Shown here piece after piece: positions 7,918 to 15,616 of a stretch of DNA of 64,000 bases (within the stretch, counting starts at the first letter, position 1; the number at the start of each line of letters is the position of its first letter). The position numbers and the translations under genes are program-made. The notes below the pieces were generated by a model, which saw nothing but the letters and a program-made list of their open reading frames with translations, was not told the origin of the DNA and ran no database searches. This DNA is from UBA2334 sp964396895 (lineage in GTDB: Bacteria > Pseudomonadota > Gammaproteobacteria > Burkholderiales > Burkholderiaceae_C). The stretch spans positions 1-64,000 of the forward strand of contig CAYNGJ010000022.1 in NCBI GenBank assembly GCA_964396895.1. The letters are read 5' to 3'.

Positions 7918-8502
7918 TCAATTCCACTCGATCAAGTTTTCAACGTTTCGTTTGAAAACGACGGGCTTGCAGGTTCGGGGGATGACCAGTGCCGAGCCAT
8001 ATTCAGGTAGAGGGGGAGGTGTCACAGGTATAAGTGGATAGACCGACCATCCGTCGTTGGTCCGGTCACGGATGGTGTATTCAATCTCCAACCGGTCAGC
8101 GTACTCAACTTGTTTCGTGATTTTGGTTGTGACTGAGCTACCGCGCGCCAGGCGGTAAGCACCGGCACTCGCGTAAACGGCCACCAGCTTGTGATCTCGC
8201 CAGTTGAAATTTTTTTCAAAATACTGGCTCCATACGAAAGAATCACCTGATCCCTCGAAAAGAAAAATATCCAATTTCTTGAGAGTTTCTAAATCCTCTA
8301 CAACGACTTCTTTGCAGTTATCGGGCGATCCGTTGCGAAAGCAAGTTTCCAACAAGCGCGGGAAATACCGACCAATGGTTTTAGAAGGATTCGTCTCTGA
8401 GTAATAGCGGGCCGGGATTTCTTCTGCGATGGGAAAGGGCCCATCGCTGCCAGGCAAGCACGCAGGGGCGAGCACCCCCGCAATCAAGATCACACTCATC
8501 AT
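7918..8502 (-). CDS. Exported protein with PrcB-like C-terminal region, paired with subtilase
   Basis: 194 residues. The first 15 are hydrophobic and end in APAC, so it may be a lipoprotein, although the N-terminus lacks the usual positive charges. The second half (SAGAYRLARGSSVTTKIT, then LEIEYTIRDR, a proline-rich stretch, YGSALVIPR and KPVVF at the end) resembles the protease complex subunit PrcB C-terminal domain. In Treponema, PrcB accompanies a subtilisin-like protease. Here the gene starts 9 bp after the subtilase stop, with GAGG spanning the junction, so the two are surely co-transcribed. Function as a protease partner or chaperone is inferred. Base composition is lower in GC than the neighbours, hinting at transfer. 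Confidence 0.55.
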   Translation of the reverse strand: MMSVILIAGVLAPACLPGSDGPFPIAEEIPARYYSETNPSKTIGRYFPRLLETCFRNGSPDNCKEVVVEDLETLKKLDIFLFEGSGDSFVWSQYFEKNFNWRDHKLVAVYASAGAYRLARGSSVTTKITKQVEYADRLEIEYTIRDRTNDGWSVYPLIPVTPPPLPEYGSALVIPRTCKPVVFKRNVENLIEWN

Positions 8503-8511
8503 GGCAACACC

Positions 8512-10908
8512 TCACTGAACGCGAACAGCGCGAAAGGTCTGGGGAACGGTGATACTCGTGTTCGGCGGGGCGGCCATGCTGTAAACCGGGTAGGTCCAGC
8601 TGTTTTGAATGTATTGGGTGATGGTGTTCACCGACCAACTGGGCTGGCGGGACTTCAGCACGGCATACAGGCCCGCCACATGCGGTGTGGCCATGGAAGT
8701 GCCCGCCACCGACGCCGTGGGGGTGATGTGGGGCAAATGCGAATACACCGCAGCGGATTGAATACCGACCACGCCTGTTTGCAGTTTAAGACCGCCGGGG
8801 CCAAACAACATGGCCTCACCCACCCAGGGGCTGCTGGTGTTGGTGGGAGCCAAGCCTCGGTTCGAGAAGTCGCTGACGTAGGTCCCGGTCGGGTAAAACA
8901 CGCCGGTGCCCGGATGTGTGTACCCACTGTTGGACACGGACCCGACCTTGATCACCCCCGCAATGGCGGCTGGAATGTCGATGGCATTCACATGGCTGTT
9001 GTTACCCATAGCAGCCACGACAGGCACGCCCCGCCCTTTCAAGAGTGTTATGGCCGTGGTCAAGGCTGGCCCGATGGCCTCGTACTGCACGTACTCGGGG
9101 CGCTGCACCGGAAAGTCGCTGCCACCTAAGCTCATGTTCACCACATAAGGCAGGGCCTGACCATTGTTGGGCATTGCGTTAAACAGGTTGGCCATCAGGT
9201 CTATGCTCAGTAGCAAATCTGCGGGGAAGATGGTGGCCCATCCGCCCCCTAAAACCGGCGACATGATGTTGATGGATGCCAGTTTGGCCGCCGGGGTCAC
9301 ACCTTGAATGCCCGGGTTTCCCGGTAAGGGCAGCCCCGCAGCAATTCCCGCCACGTGTGTGCCGTGGGAGCACAGCGAGCTGATAAACGTGGGGTCTGTA
9401 CCGCACGCGGCCTCGGGCATGGGTTCGCCCGCATTGGGCACTGCACCGTAGGGGGCGCTGTCACCAGCTTGGTCTTGACCGGGACAGGTTGACTGGAATT
9501 GGGTCGGCACACCACCATTTCCAGGGGCCACAGCCGTGGTTTGGAAGCAGGCTTCAAACACCACTTTGCCCGCCAAATCCTGCGCAAACATGGCATGACT
9601 TTTCTGAATGCCTGTGTCAAAGACCACGATGGTTTGCCCCGTCCCATTGAATTGCGAGTGGTTCAACCTGTTGGCAGGGAGGTTCATGGTCAAAGTGGAT
9701 GTGGTCAGACTGTGCTGAAACATAGGGCGGTTCAGACCGATGCTGTGCAGCCGTGCATCTTTGCTGGCCGCCAGTTTTTCAAGGGTGGCCAGACTCAGCG
9801 TGACCTGGGTACCACCCAACATGGCATAGGACCGTGCGGGGGTTTTCAGCTTGGCACCGGCCAGCACGTCGTCCAGCATGCGTTGCTGGGCCCGTTTTTG
9901 CGCGTTGCGGGTGGCCTGGCTGCTCTGGCCCGAAACCAGCGGCATGCGCAGTTGCACCAGCACATCAGACCAGCCGTCTTTGCGCGCATTCTCCAAGGCC
10001 AATGGGTCCACTGTGGTGGGGCGCGCATCTTGGTAGCCTACGGGCTTGATGGCCAGTACAAGGGGGTTTCTGGCCAGGCTGTGCAATGCCCGGCGATCAA
10101 GCTTGAGCGTCAGTTGACCATGCGACGGCACTTTTTGGTCACTGATCAGGGTCAGCCGCTGGTCTGCGCTGGTGGCTTTGCCTTGAGCACTGGGGCGCAG
10201 ATCCAGGATTGCGAGCACACGTTGGGCCTGAGATTGGGCGGTTTGCTGTTGTTGAGTGGTAGACAGCAACAATTGGGCTTGACCGGTGACCGGATCGATG
10301 GTGTGCTCGGCCCCGTCCACATCGAGCGTCACGGTCACCACGGCAAAGCCTTGGCTATTGAGTTCGGCATCCACAGCGGCCAAGCTGCCATCTATGTCGG
10401 GCAGCAAAATGTTGTGCTGCCAGTTGTCACCCAGCCTTGCCGTCAGGGCCAAGGGACTCTGACTCAAGCGTTCGAGCCCTTGGGGGGTGACCAGCACATC
10501 CATGCTGCCCAGCGGACTGATATAACGCCCTTCAGGCAAAGCTTCAGCCTCCAGACTGTCCAGCAACATCTTGGCCGTGGATTGGGTTTGCTCCTCAATT
10601 TGGGCGCTGCGTTGTGCCAAATCGTCCATCGTTGGGCGCATCAGCACCACATGCACGGGCACGCTGCCCTGTTTGCCAGCCATGGCCGCAAGCTGAGCCA
10701 TGGTTGGTGCATCAATCTCTGTGGCTGTGGCCGAAGCCATCAGCCCGGCGGCGCACAGCGCAAGCAGGCCTTGCTTCAGCTCGCCGCGTTTGAAATGCAG
10801 GGTGCGCAGCGAGTGTTTCGGGGGGGGGGGAGTTTGGGCATGGGTTTTCCTCTCTGTTTGCGGGCTAACGGGTTGATCGCCGTCTTGAATTGCGGCGTAT
10901 GTCGGCAT
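8512..10908 (-). CDS. Secreted subtilisin-like serine protease (S8) with poly-C tract at its start
   Basis: The peptidase S8 domain is complete. Numbered from the 10908 start: D431 in VVFDTGIQ (codon 9616-9618), H515 in SHGTHVAG (9364-9366), the oxyanion Asn in AAMGNNSH and S738 in VAGTSMATPHVAG (8695-8697). A long N-terminal region (about 400 residues) precedes the catalytic domain, and a Sec signal (GLLALCAAGLMASATATE) lies at its front. The start is uncertain. The ATG at 10841 has an excellent AGAGAGG site and would give MPKLPPPPKHSLRT plus the signal peptide, but the C tract at 10820-10830 has eleven bases and puts it one base out of frame. The coordinates given use the in-frame ATG at 10908, which lacks a well-spaced ribosome binding site. 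Either the gene is switched OFF by slippage, or the tract was miscounted. Confidence 0.85.
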   Translation of the reverse strand: MPTYAAIQDGDQPVSPQTERKTHAQTPPPPKHSLRTLHFKRGELKQGLLALCAAGLMASATATEIDAPTMAQLAAMAGKQGSVPVHVVLMRPTMDDLAQRSAQIEEQTQSTAKMLLDSLEAEALPEGRYISPLGSMDVLVTPQGLERLSQSPLALTARLGDNWQHNILLPDIDGSLAAVDAELNSQGFAVVTVTLDVDGAEHTIDPVTGQAQLLLSTTQQQQTAQSQAQRVLAILDLRPSAQGKATSADQRLTLISDQKVPSHGQLTLKLDRRALHSLARNPLVLAIKPVGYQDARPTTVDPLALENARKDGWSDVLVQLRMPLVSGQSSQATRNAQKRAQQRMLDDVLAGAKLKTPARSYAMLGGTQVTLSLATLEKLAASKDARLHSIGLNRPMFQHSLTTSTLTMNLPANRLNHSQFNGTGQTIVVFDTGIQKSHAMFAQDLAGKVVFEACFQTTAVAPGNGGVPTQFQSTCPGQDQAGDSAPYGAVPNAGEPMPEAACGTDPTFISSLCSHGTHVAGIAAGLPLPGNPGIQGVTPAAKLASINIMSPVLGGGWATIFPADLLLSIDLMANLFNAMPNNGQALPYVVNMSLGGSDFPVQRPEYVQYEAIGPALTTAITLLKGRGVPVVAAMGNNSHVNAIDIPAAIAGVIKVGSVSNSGYTHPGTGVFYPTGTYVSDFSNRGLAPTNTSSPWVGEAMLFGPGGLKLQTGVVGIQSAAVYSHLPHITPTASVAGTSMATPHVAGLYAVLKSRQPSWSVNTITQYIQNSWTYPVYSMAAPPNTSITVPQTFRAVRVQ
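10820..10830. repeat. Homopolymer of eleven G (C on coding strand) inside the subtilase leader
   Basis: Eleven identical bases lie between the strong start codon (10841-10839) and the signal peptide of the minus-strand subtilase. Tracts of this length slip during replication. Nine or twelve C would put the 10841 ATG in frame with the protease; eleven does not. Confidence 0.9.
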
Positions 10909-11121
10909 CCTACCCACGCCAGCCGCGCTTGAAAACCACCGCAACACGAGTGTGGCTACCTCCACCATTTGGTGGATGGTGTCCGCAGCTTGCGGCCTAT
11001 GGGATTTGGCCCGCATTTTTCGGTGGGTGACCACCCCGCCCCTCTGGCTTCTTCCTGGCGTTGGAAACACGGCACCAGCCCCGGAGGGCATGCCATGTTG
11101 CACAGTCGTGTGCGCGCTGAG

Positions 11122-11146
11122 TTGAAACAACCCCACTGCCTACAAT
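11122..11146 (+). promoter_or_regulatory. Probable fbpC promoter; leaderless start likely
   Basis: TACAAT at 11141-11146 is followed by CGCGCC and the ATG at 11153, so a transcript starting at the normal distance would begin at or next to the start codon. No Shine-Dalgarno sequence is present. TTGAAA at 11122-11127 is a possible -35 box, but the 13-base spacer is short. The gap 10909-11121 holds no gene; a small inverted repeat TCCACCA/TGGTGGA lies at 10961-10976. Confidence 0.4.
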
Positions 11147-11152
11147 CGCGCC

Positions 11153-12277
11153 ATGTTTCTAAGTGTCTCCAACCTCTCGATCACCTACCCCGGCGCGGCG
11201 GCACCTGCGGTGGACGGCGTCACCCTCGGCCTGGCCGCCGGTGACATCGGGGTGCTGATCGGCCCCTCGGGCTGCGGCAAAACCACCTTGCTGCGCGCGG
11301 TGGCCGGCCTGGAACGGGCCACGGCGGGGAGCATTGCCATGGCGCGCGAAGTGGTCAGCGCACCCGACGCCCATGTGCCCGCCGAGCAGCGGCGCATCGG
11401 CATGGTGTTTCAGGACTACGCCCTGTTTCCCCACCTGAACGTGGCCGCCAACGTGGGTTTTGGCCTGGCCCACCTGCCCAAGGCCGAGCGCGCGGCCCGC
11501 GTGGCCGAGGTGTTGGCACTGGTGGGCTTGGCCCACCTGCCCACGCGCTACCCCCACGAACTCTCAGGTGGCCAGCAACAGCGCGTGGCACTGGCGCGCG
11601 CGCTGGCCCCCCGGCCCCGGCTGCTGCTGCTGGATGAACCGTTCTCCAACCTCGATGTGGACCTGCGTGAGCGCCTGGCGCACGAGGTACGCGGCATCCT
11701 GAAGGCCGCCGGGGCCACCGCGCTGTTCGTGACCCACGACCAGCTGGAGGCCTTTGCCATTGGCGACATGATTGGGGTGATGCACCAGGGCCAGTTGCAC
11801 CAGTGGGACGATGCCTACGCCCTGTACCACCGCCCGGCCACCCGGTTTGTGGCCGAATTCATTGGCCACGGGGTGTTTGCGCCGGCGCAGATCCGCCAGG
11901 TCAGCGGCGAGGTGAGTGTGCAAACCCCCCTGGGCACCTTGCTGGACATGGAGGAATGCCCCCTGCCCACCGCCTACGACGGGGGCCTGTGCGACGTGCT
12001 GCTGCGGGCCGACGACATCGTCCACGACGACGACGCCACCGTGAAAGCGGAAATTGTGCGCAAGGCCTTTCGGGGGGCCGAGTTTCTGTACACCCTGCGG
12101 CTGAAAACCGGCGAAGTGGTCATGACCCACGTGCCCAGCCACCACAACCACGCCGTGGGCGAGTGGATTGGCATACGCCCCCAGGTGGACCACGTGGTCA
12201 CCTTCGCACGGGGCGGTGGCCCGGGGGCACCCCCTGCGCCGCTGCCCACCAAAGCGCCACTCAATTCAATGGCTTAA
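11153..12277 (+). CDS. fbpC: Iron(III) ABC transporter ATP-binding protein (FbpC type)
   Basis: A 374-residue ATPase: Walker A GPSGCGKTT (37-45), Q-loop in MVFQDYALFP, signature LSGGQQQ (137-143), Walker B LLLLDEPFSNLD (157-168), and the switch His in VTHDQLEA. The last 140 residues form a TOBE-like regulatory domain, as in FbpC and CysA/PotA relatives. Motif context and the presence of a double-length FbpB permease at 5710-7332 favour ferric iron. The two genes are divergent and separated by the helicase remnant, PrcB-like gene and subtilase. The start lacks a ribosome binding site and may be leaderless. Confidence 0.85.
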   Translation: MFLSVSNLSITYPGAAAPAVDGVTLGLAAGDIGVLIGPSGCGKTTLLRAVAGLERATAGSIAMAREVVSAPDAHVPAEQRRIGMVFQDYALFPHLNVAANVGFGLAHLPKAERAARVAEVLALVGLAHLPTRYPHELSGGQQQRVALARALAPRPRLLLLDEPFSNLDVDLRERLAHEVRGILKAAGATALFVTHDQLEAFAIGDMIGVMHQGQLHQWDDAYALYHRPATRFVAEFIGHGVFAPAQIRQVSGEVSVQTPLGTLLDMEECPLPTAYDGGLCDVLLRADDIVHDDDATVKAEIVRKAFRGAEFLYTLRLKTGEVVMTHVPSHHNHAVGEWIGIRPQVDHVVTFARGGGPGAPPAPLPTKAPLNSMA

Positions 12278-12351
12278 ACACCCCTATTTGCCAGCGCCAA
12301 AAGGCGTTTTGATTGAATATTGTTGACCCACACCCTTGCACCACGCAACCT

Positions 12352-13449
12352 TCAGTCCGCCGCCGGTGACCGGTGGGGCAGGTGCAGCGTGGCCAGCAGG
12401 CCACCACCCACCACGTTGGAGAGCACCAGCGTGCCCCCGTGGCGTTGCGCCACCTCCTGCGCAATCGACAGGCCCAGGCCCACACCACCCGAGGCCTTGT
12501 GGCGCGAGGGCTCCAGCCGGTAAAAGGGCTGGGTGACACGGGTCAGCTCGTCATCGGGCAGGCCGGGCCCGGCGTCTTGCACCTCGATGACCAGTGCCGA
12601 ATCGCTGTCGTGGCAGCGCACCCAGGCGCGCCCCCCGTACACCACAGCGTTGCCCACCAGGTTGTCCAGGCAGCGGCGCAGCGCCATGGGTTGCGCCCAG
12701 CAAGGGCGGGCGTCGCCACTCACCGACACCTGCTCGCCGCTGGCCACGCGGTCATCGACCAGGCTGTGCAGCAGGGCGGACACGTCCACCAGGGCCAGGG
12801 CTTCGCTGCCGTCGTGCCCGCTGAGGTAGGCCAATGTGGCGTCGATCAGGGTTTGCATTTCGGTCACGTCGCGCCCCAGTCCCTGCTGGGTGGGAGACGC
12901 TTCCAGCGCCTCCAAGCGCAGGCGCATGCGGGTGAGCGGGGTGCGCAGGTCGTGCGAGACGGCGGCCAGAAAGCGGTCACGCTCGGCCATTTGCTGGCGT
13001 ATGCGTTGCTGCATCTGGTTGAACACGCGGGTGGCCTCGCGGCATTCGGTGGTGCCGGTTTCGGCCATGGGTGGGCGGTCCATGTCTTCGCCAAGGGCCT
13101 GCGCGGCCTTGACCAGCTGCTGCAATGGGCGCGACAGCCAGCGCGCGCCCACCCACGCCGCCGCCAGCAACACCCCCAGGCGCACCCCCACGTCCAGCAC
13201 CAGGCGCGGCCAGTGGCCACCCCGCCAAAAGTCGCCACCGGGCGGCGGCCGCATGCCCAGGTGGCCGGGCGGGCCGGGTGGACCAAAAGCCCCCGGTGGC
13301 CCGAAGGCACCGGGTGGTCCTGGCGGTGGGGGCGGGCCGGGCAGCACCTCAAACAACAGCGTGAGCGCCATCACGTGGCTGGCCAACACGGCCAGCATGA
13401 GCAACAGGGCCAGGCGGCCAAACAGCGTGGAGGGCAGCCAGCGTGCCAT
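12352..13449 (-). CDS. Sensor histidine kinase with Pro/Gly-rich periplasmic loop
   Basis: A 365-residue membrane kinase. One transmembrane helix (about 10-33) leads into a short periplasmic loop dominated by repeated GPPGAFGPPGAFGPPGPPG (37-72), then a second helix (about 84-100), a HAMP-like linker, the H-box AAVSHDLRTPLTRMRL with phospho-acceptor His166, an N-box DNLVGNAVVYGG, DAGPGLPDD and GGVGLGLSIA. All ATP-binding boxes look intact. It overlaps the response regulator by one base (TGATG), so the pair is translationally coupled. The collagen-like loop is too simple for a classical ligand pocket; the divergent EF-hand protein carries a similar stretch, so the two may belong together. Confidence 0.9.
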   Translation of the reverse strand: MARWLPSTLFGRLALLLMLAVLASHVMALTLLFEVLPGPPPPPGPPGAFGPPGAFGPPGPPGHLGMRPPPGGDFWRGGHWPRLVLDVGVRLGVLLAAAWVGARWLSRPLQQLVKAAQALGEDMDRPPMAETGTTECREATRVFNQMQQRIRQQMAERDRFLAAVSHDLRTPLTRMRLRLEALEASPTQQGLGRDVTEMQTLIDATLAYLSGHDGSEALALVDVSALLHSLVDDRVASGEQVSVSGDARPCWAQPMALRRCLDNLVGNAVVYGGRAWVRCHDSDSALVIEVQDAGPGLPDDELTRVTQPFYRLEPSRHKASGGVGLGLSIAQEVAQRHGGTLVLSNVVGGGLLATLHLPHRSPAAD

Positions 13450-14219
13450 CAGCCGCCCCAGGTGGGCAGGCTGTGCACCTGCCGCGCGGTGAACAGGTAG
13501 CCCGCCCCGCGCACGGTCTTGATCAGGCCCTCCGGCTCGTTGGACCGCGACCCGCTCCCCGCAGGCGTCTGGCCCTTGGCCAGCTTTTGCCGCAGGCGCG
13601 AGACCAGCAGGTCAATGCTGCGGTCATACCCGTCGGCATCGCGCCCGCGGGCCTCGTCCAGCAGTTGTTCGCGGCTGAGCAGCTTGCGCGGGTGGCTCAG
13701 GAAGGTGTCGAGCAAACGGAATTCCGCCGTGGACAGCGGCACCACCACCCCGTCGGGCGAGGTGAGGTGGCGCTCCATGCGGTGCATGCGCCAGCGGTCA
13801 AACCAGACCACATTGGCCAGGCCCACGCCACCTGGCGACACCGCCGAACCGTCCCGCGCGCGCCGCAACACCGCCTGTATGCGGGCCACCAGCTCGCGCG
13901 GCTCAAAGGGCTTGGCCATGAAGTCGTCCGCCCCGGACTCCAACCCCATGATGCAGTCCACCGGGGCCGAGCGGGCGGTGAGCATGATGACCGGGGTGCG
14001 CGAGGACAGCCGCACCTCCCGCGCCAGGGTCAGCCCGTCGGTGCCGGGCAGCATCCAGTCGAGCACGATGAGGTCCACCGCGTGCTCCCCCAGCGCAGCA
14101 CGCATGCCCGCCGCGTCGTGGGCGCAGTTGACCGTGAGCTGGTAGCGCCGCAGGTAGTTGGAGAGCAGGTCGGTGATGTCGTGGTCGTCATCGACCAACA
14201 GGATGTGTGCCATGGGCAA
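13449..14219 (-). CDS. OmpR-family response regulator
   Basis: 256 residues: a receiver domain with acidic pocket DDD near residue 10, phospho-acceptor D54 (LIVLDWMLPGTDG), T in MLTARS and K in MAKPFEP, followed by an OmpR/PhoB winged-helix domain (LSTAEFRLLDTFLSHPRKLL, then IDLLVSRLRQKL and KTVRGAGYLF). It is the first gene of a two-gene unit with the kinase. Its start faces the EF-hand gene across 161 bp that contain the palindrome at 14272-14289, a likely binding site for it. Confidence 0.93.
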   Translation of the reverse strand: MPMAHILLVDDDHDITDLLSNYLRRYQLTVNCAHDAAGMRAALGEHAVDLIVLDWMLPGTDGLTLAREVRLSSRTPVIMLTARSAPVDCIMGLESGADDFMAKPFEPRELVARIQAVLRRARDGSAVSPGGVGLANVVWFDRWRMHRMERHLTSPDGVVVPLSTAEFRLLDTFLSHPRKLLSREQLLDEARGRDADGYDRSIDLLVSRLRQKLAKGQTPAGSGSRSNEPEGLIKTVRGAGYLFTARQVHSLPTWGG

Positions 14220-14271
14220 TTCGGGAAATGGTCAACCAAACCCCGATTGTTCACGGCTTGGCCGGGGCTTT

Positions 14272-14289
14272 TGTGTCAAGGGTGACACA
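14272..14289. promoter_or_regulatory. Operator-like palindrome between response regulator and EF-hand genes
   Basis: TGTGTCA (14272-14278) and TGACACA (14283-14289) are perfect inverted repeats with a 4-base centre. A second, shorter one (CTGGTG/CACCAG, 14325-14337) lies nearer the EF-hand start. Their position in a divergent promoter region suggests control of both genes, perhaps by the adjacent regulator. Confidence 0.45.
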
Positions 14290-14380
14290 CAACGGAAACC
14301 CGGCATTTACCCGGCCCACCCAGACTGGTGCCACCAGATCTGGCCATTCCCCCTCCACCTCCCCTGAAAGGGCACACACC

Positions 14381-15091
14381 ATGACGAGCATCAGCGGCAC
14401 CAGTCCATCCTGGACCAGTGCCAACACCAGCCAAACCTCCCAGGCGCAGCGCCACGCCAAGATGCAGGAACGCATGTTCCAAAAAGCCGACGCCGACAGC
14501 AGTGGCGGCATCAACGCCACCGAGTTGCAGACCGTGCTGAGTAAAGTGGCCGAAAAAACCGGGGTCAGCCTGGACACCGACGCCGCCACCCTGTTGAGCG
14601 AGTCGGACACCGACGGCAACGGCAGCCTCAGCAGCGACGAGCTGGGCAAGGCCATGGAAACCTTGCTGCCACCGAAAAACACGGTGGATTTTGCGCAGTC
14701 GCGCTCGGCGCAGGCGGGCCAGGGGCCTGAGGGCATGGACGGTCCTCCGCCACCCCCACCCGGCGGTGGTGGTGGCCCTCCTGGCGGCGTCGGTGGTGCG
14801 GACAGTACCAGCAGCACCGACAGCACCAGCGCCACCAGCAGCACCAGCGAGACTTACGACGAGCTGGACAGCAACCAGGACGGCGTGGTGTCCATGCAGG
14901 AGCGACTGGCCGCAGACACCAACGGCTCGGCCCTGAAAACCCTGCTGGACCAGGCCGATGCCAATGCCGACGGCGTGCTCGACAAGGCCGAGGTGAGCCA
15001 GCTCATCCAGCAGCTGACCGAGCAGTACACCCAGGTCGCCAGCGGCAGCATTGGCGACACCACGGGCACCAACGTCAACGCCATGGCGTGA
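14381..15091 (+). CDS. EF-hand calcium-binding protein with Pro/Gly-rich linker
   Basis: 236 residues with four canonical 12-residue EF loops: D37-E48, D76-E87, D163-E174 and D193-E204, each with Asp or Asn at the calcium-ligand positions and Gly at position 6. The two pairs are separated by a linker containing GPPPPPPGGGGGPPGGVGG (121-139) and a Ser/Thr-rich stretch. No signal peptide or membrane helix is evident, so location is unclear; non-classical export is possible. The start at 14381 follows GAAAGGG at a suitable distance. Being divergent from a two-component system whose kinase has a like Pro/Gly loop suggests calcium sensing or buffering under that system's control. Confidence 0.85.
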   Translation: MTSISGTSPSWTSANTSQTSQAQRHAKMQERMFQKADADSSGGINATELQTVLSKVAEKTGVSLDTDAATLLSESDTDGNGSLSSDELGKAMETLLPPKNTVDFAQSRSAQAGQGPEGMDGPPPPPPGGGGGPPGGVGGADSTSSTDSTSATSSTSETYDELDSNQDGVVSMQERLAADTNGSALKTLLDQADANADGVLDKAEVSQLIQQLTEQYTQVASGSIGDTTGTNVNAMA

Positions 15092-15215
15092 CGGGGAGGG
15101 TTGGCTGGGCCGACGGGCAACGGGTCATTTAAGACCCTCTTCAGATCAGGGGATTGAAATTCACACCGTGCTTGACCCCGCACGCCCCGTGAACCACTGA
15201 CCCGAAGAGCCCACC

Positions 15216-15602
15216 ATGACACCTCCCACCGCCAGCCCCACACCCGACACCTCCACCGCCTTGACCGCCCGCACCCGCCGGGCGTCGCCCCCACCCACCC
15301 ACCGTGCGGCGACCACTGCGGGTGTCGCCTTGTGCCTGGGACTGGCCTTGTCCACGGGTGTGGCCCAAACCACCCCACCCAACGGCCGTCTGCTGGCCTC
15401 CAACTGTTTTCAATGCCACGGCACCAACGGGCAAGGCCCGGGCTTTGACAGATTGACTGGCCAGTCGGCCAGCAGCATTTACGGCGACCTGAAGGAGTTC
15501 CAGTCAGGCAAAGAGGGCAACGGCATCATGTCCAAGCACGCGCTGGGCTACACCGACGCGCAGCTGCAAGCCCTGTCCCAGTGGCTGTCCACCCAACGCT
15601 GA
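15216..15602 (+). CDS. Class I cytochrome c, probable flavocytochrome c haem subunit
   Basis: 128 residues. A long basic N-terminus leads into a Sec signal (AGVALCLGLALSTGVAQ), then a single haem c site NCFQCHGTNG and a distal Met ligand in NGIMSKHALG. It closely precedes a flavoprotein of the sulfide dehydrogenase family (14 bp gap), so the two probably make a periplasmic flavocytochrome c that passes electrons from sulfide or another sulfur compound to the respiratory chain. The actual start could be further in, since residues 1-30 are poorly ordered for a signal peptide. Confidence 0.8.
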   Translation: MTPPTASPTPDTSTALTARTRRASPPPTHRAATTAGVALCLGLALSTGVAQTTPPNGRLLASNCFQCHGTNGQGPGFDRLTGQSASSIYGDLKEFQSGKEGNGIMSKHALGYTDAQLQALSQWLSTQR

Positions 15603-15616
15603 GCCAGGAGCCCGCC

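Noticed and set aside
12262..12318. Terminator after fbpC (ATTCAAT/ATTGAAT with CGCC/GGCG)
   Set aside because: The inner stem has only four pairs and the outer arms are far apart; too weak to list.
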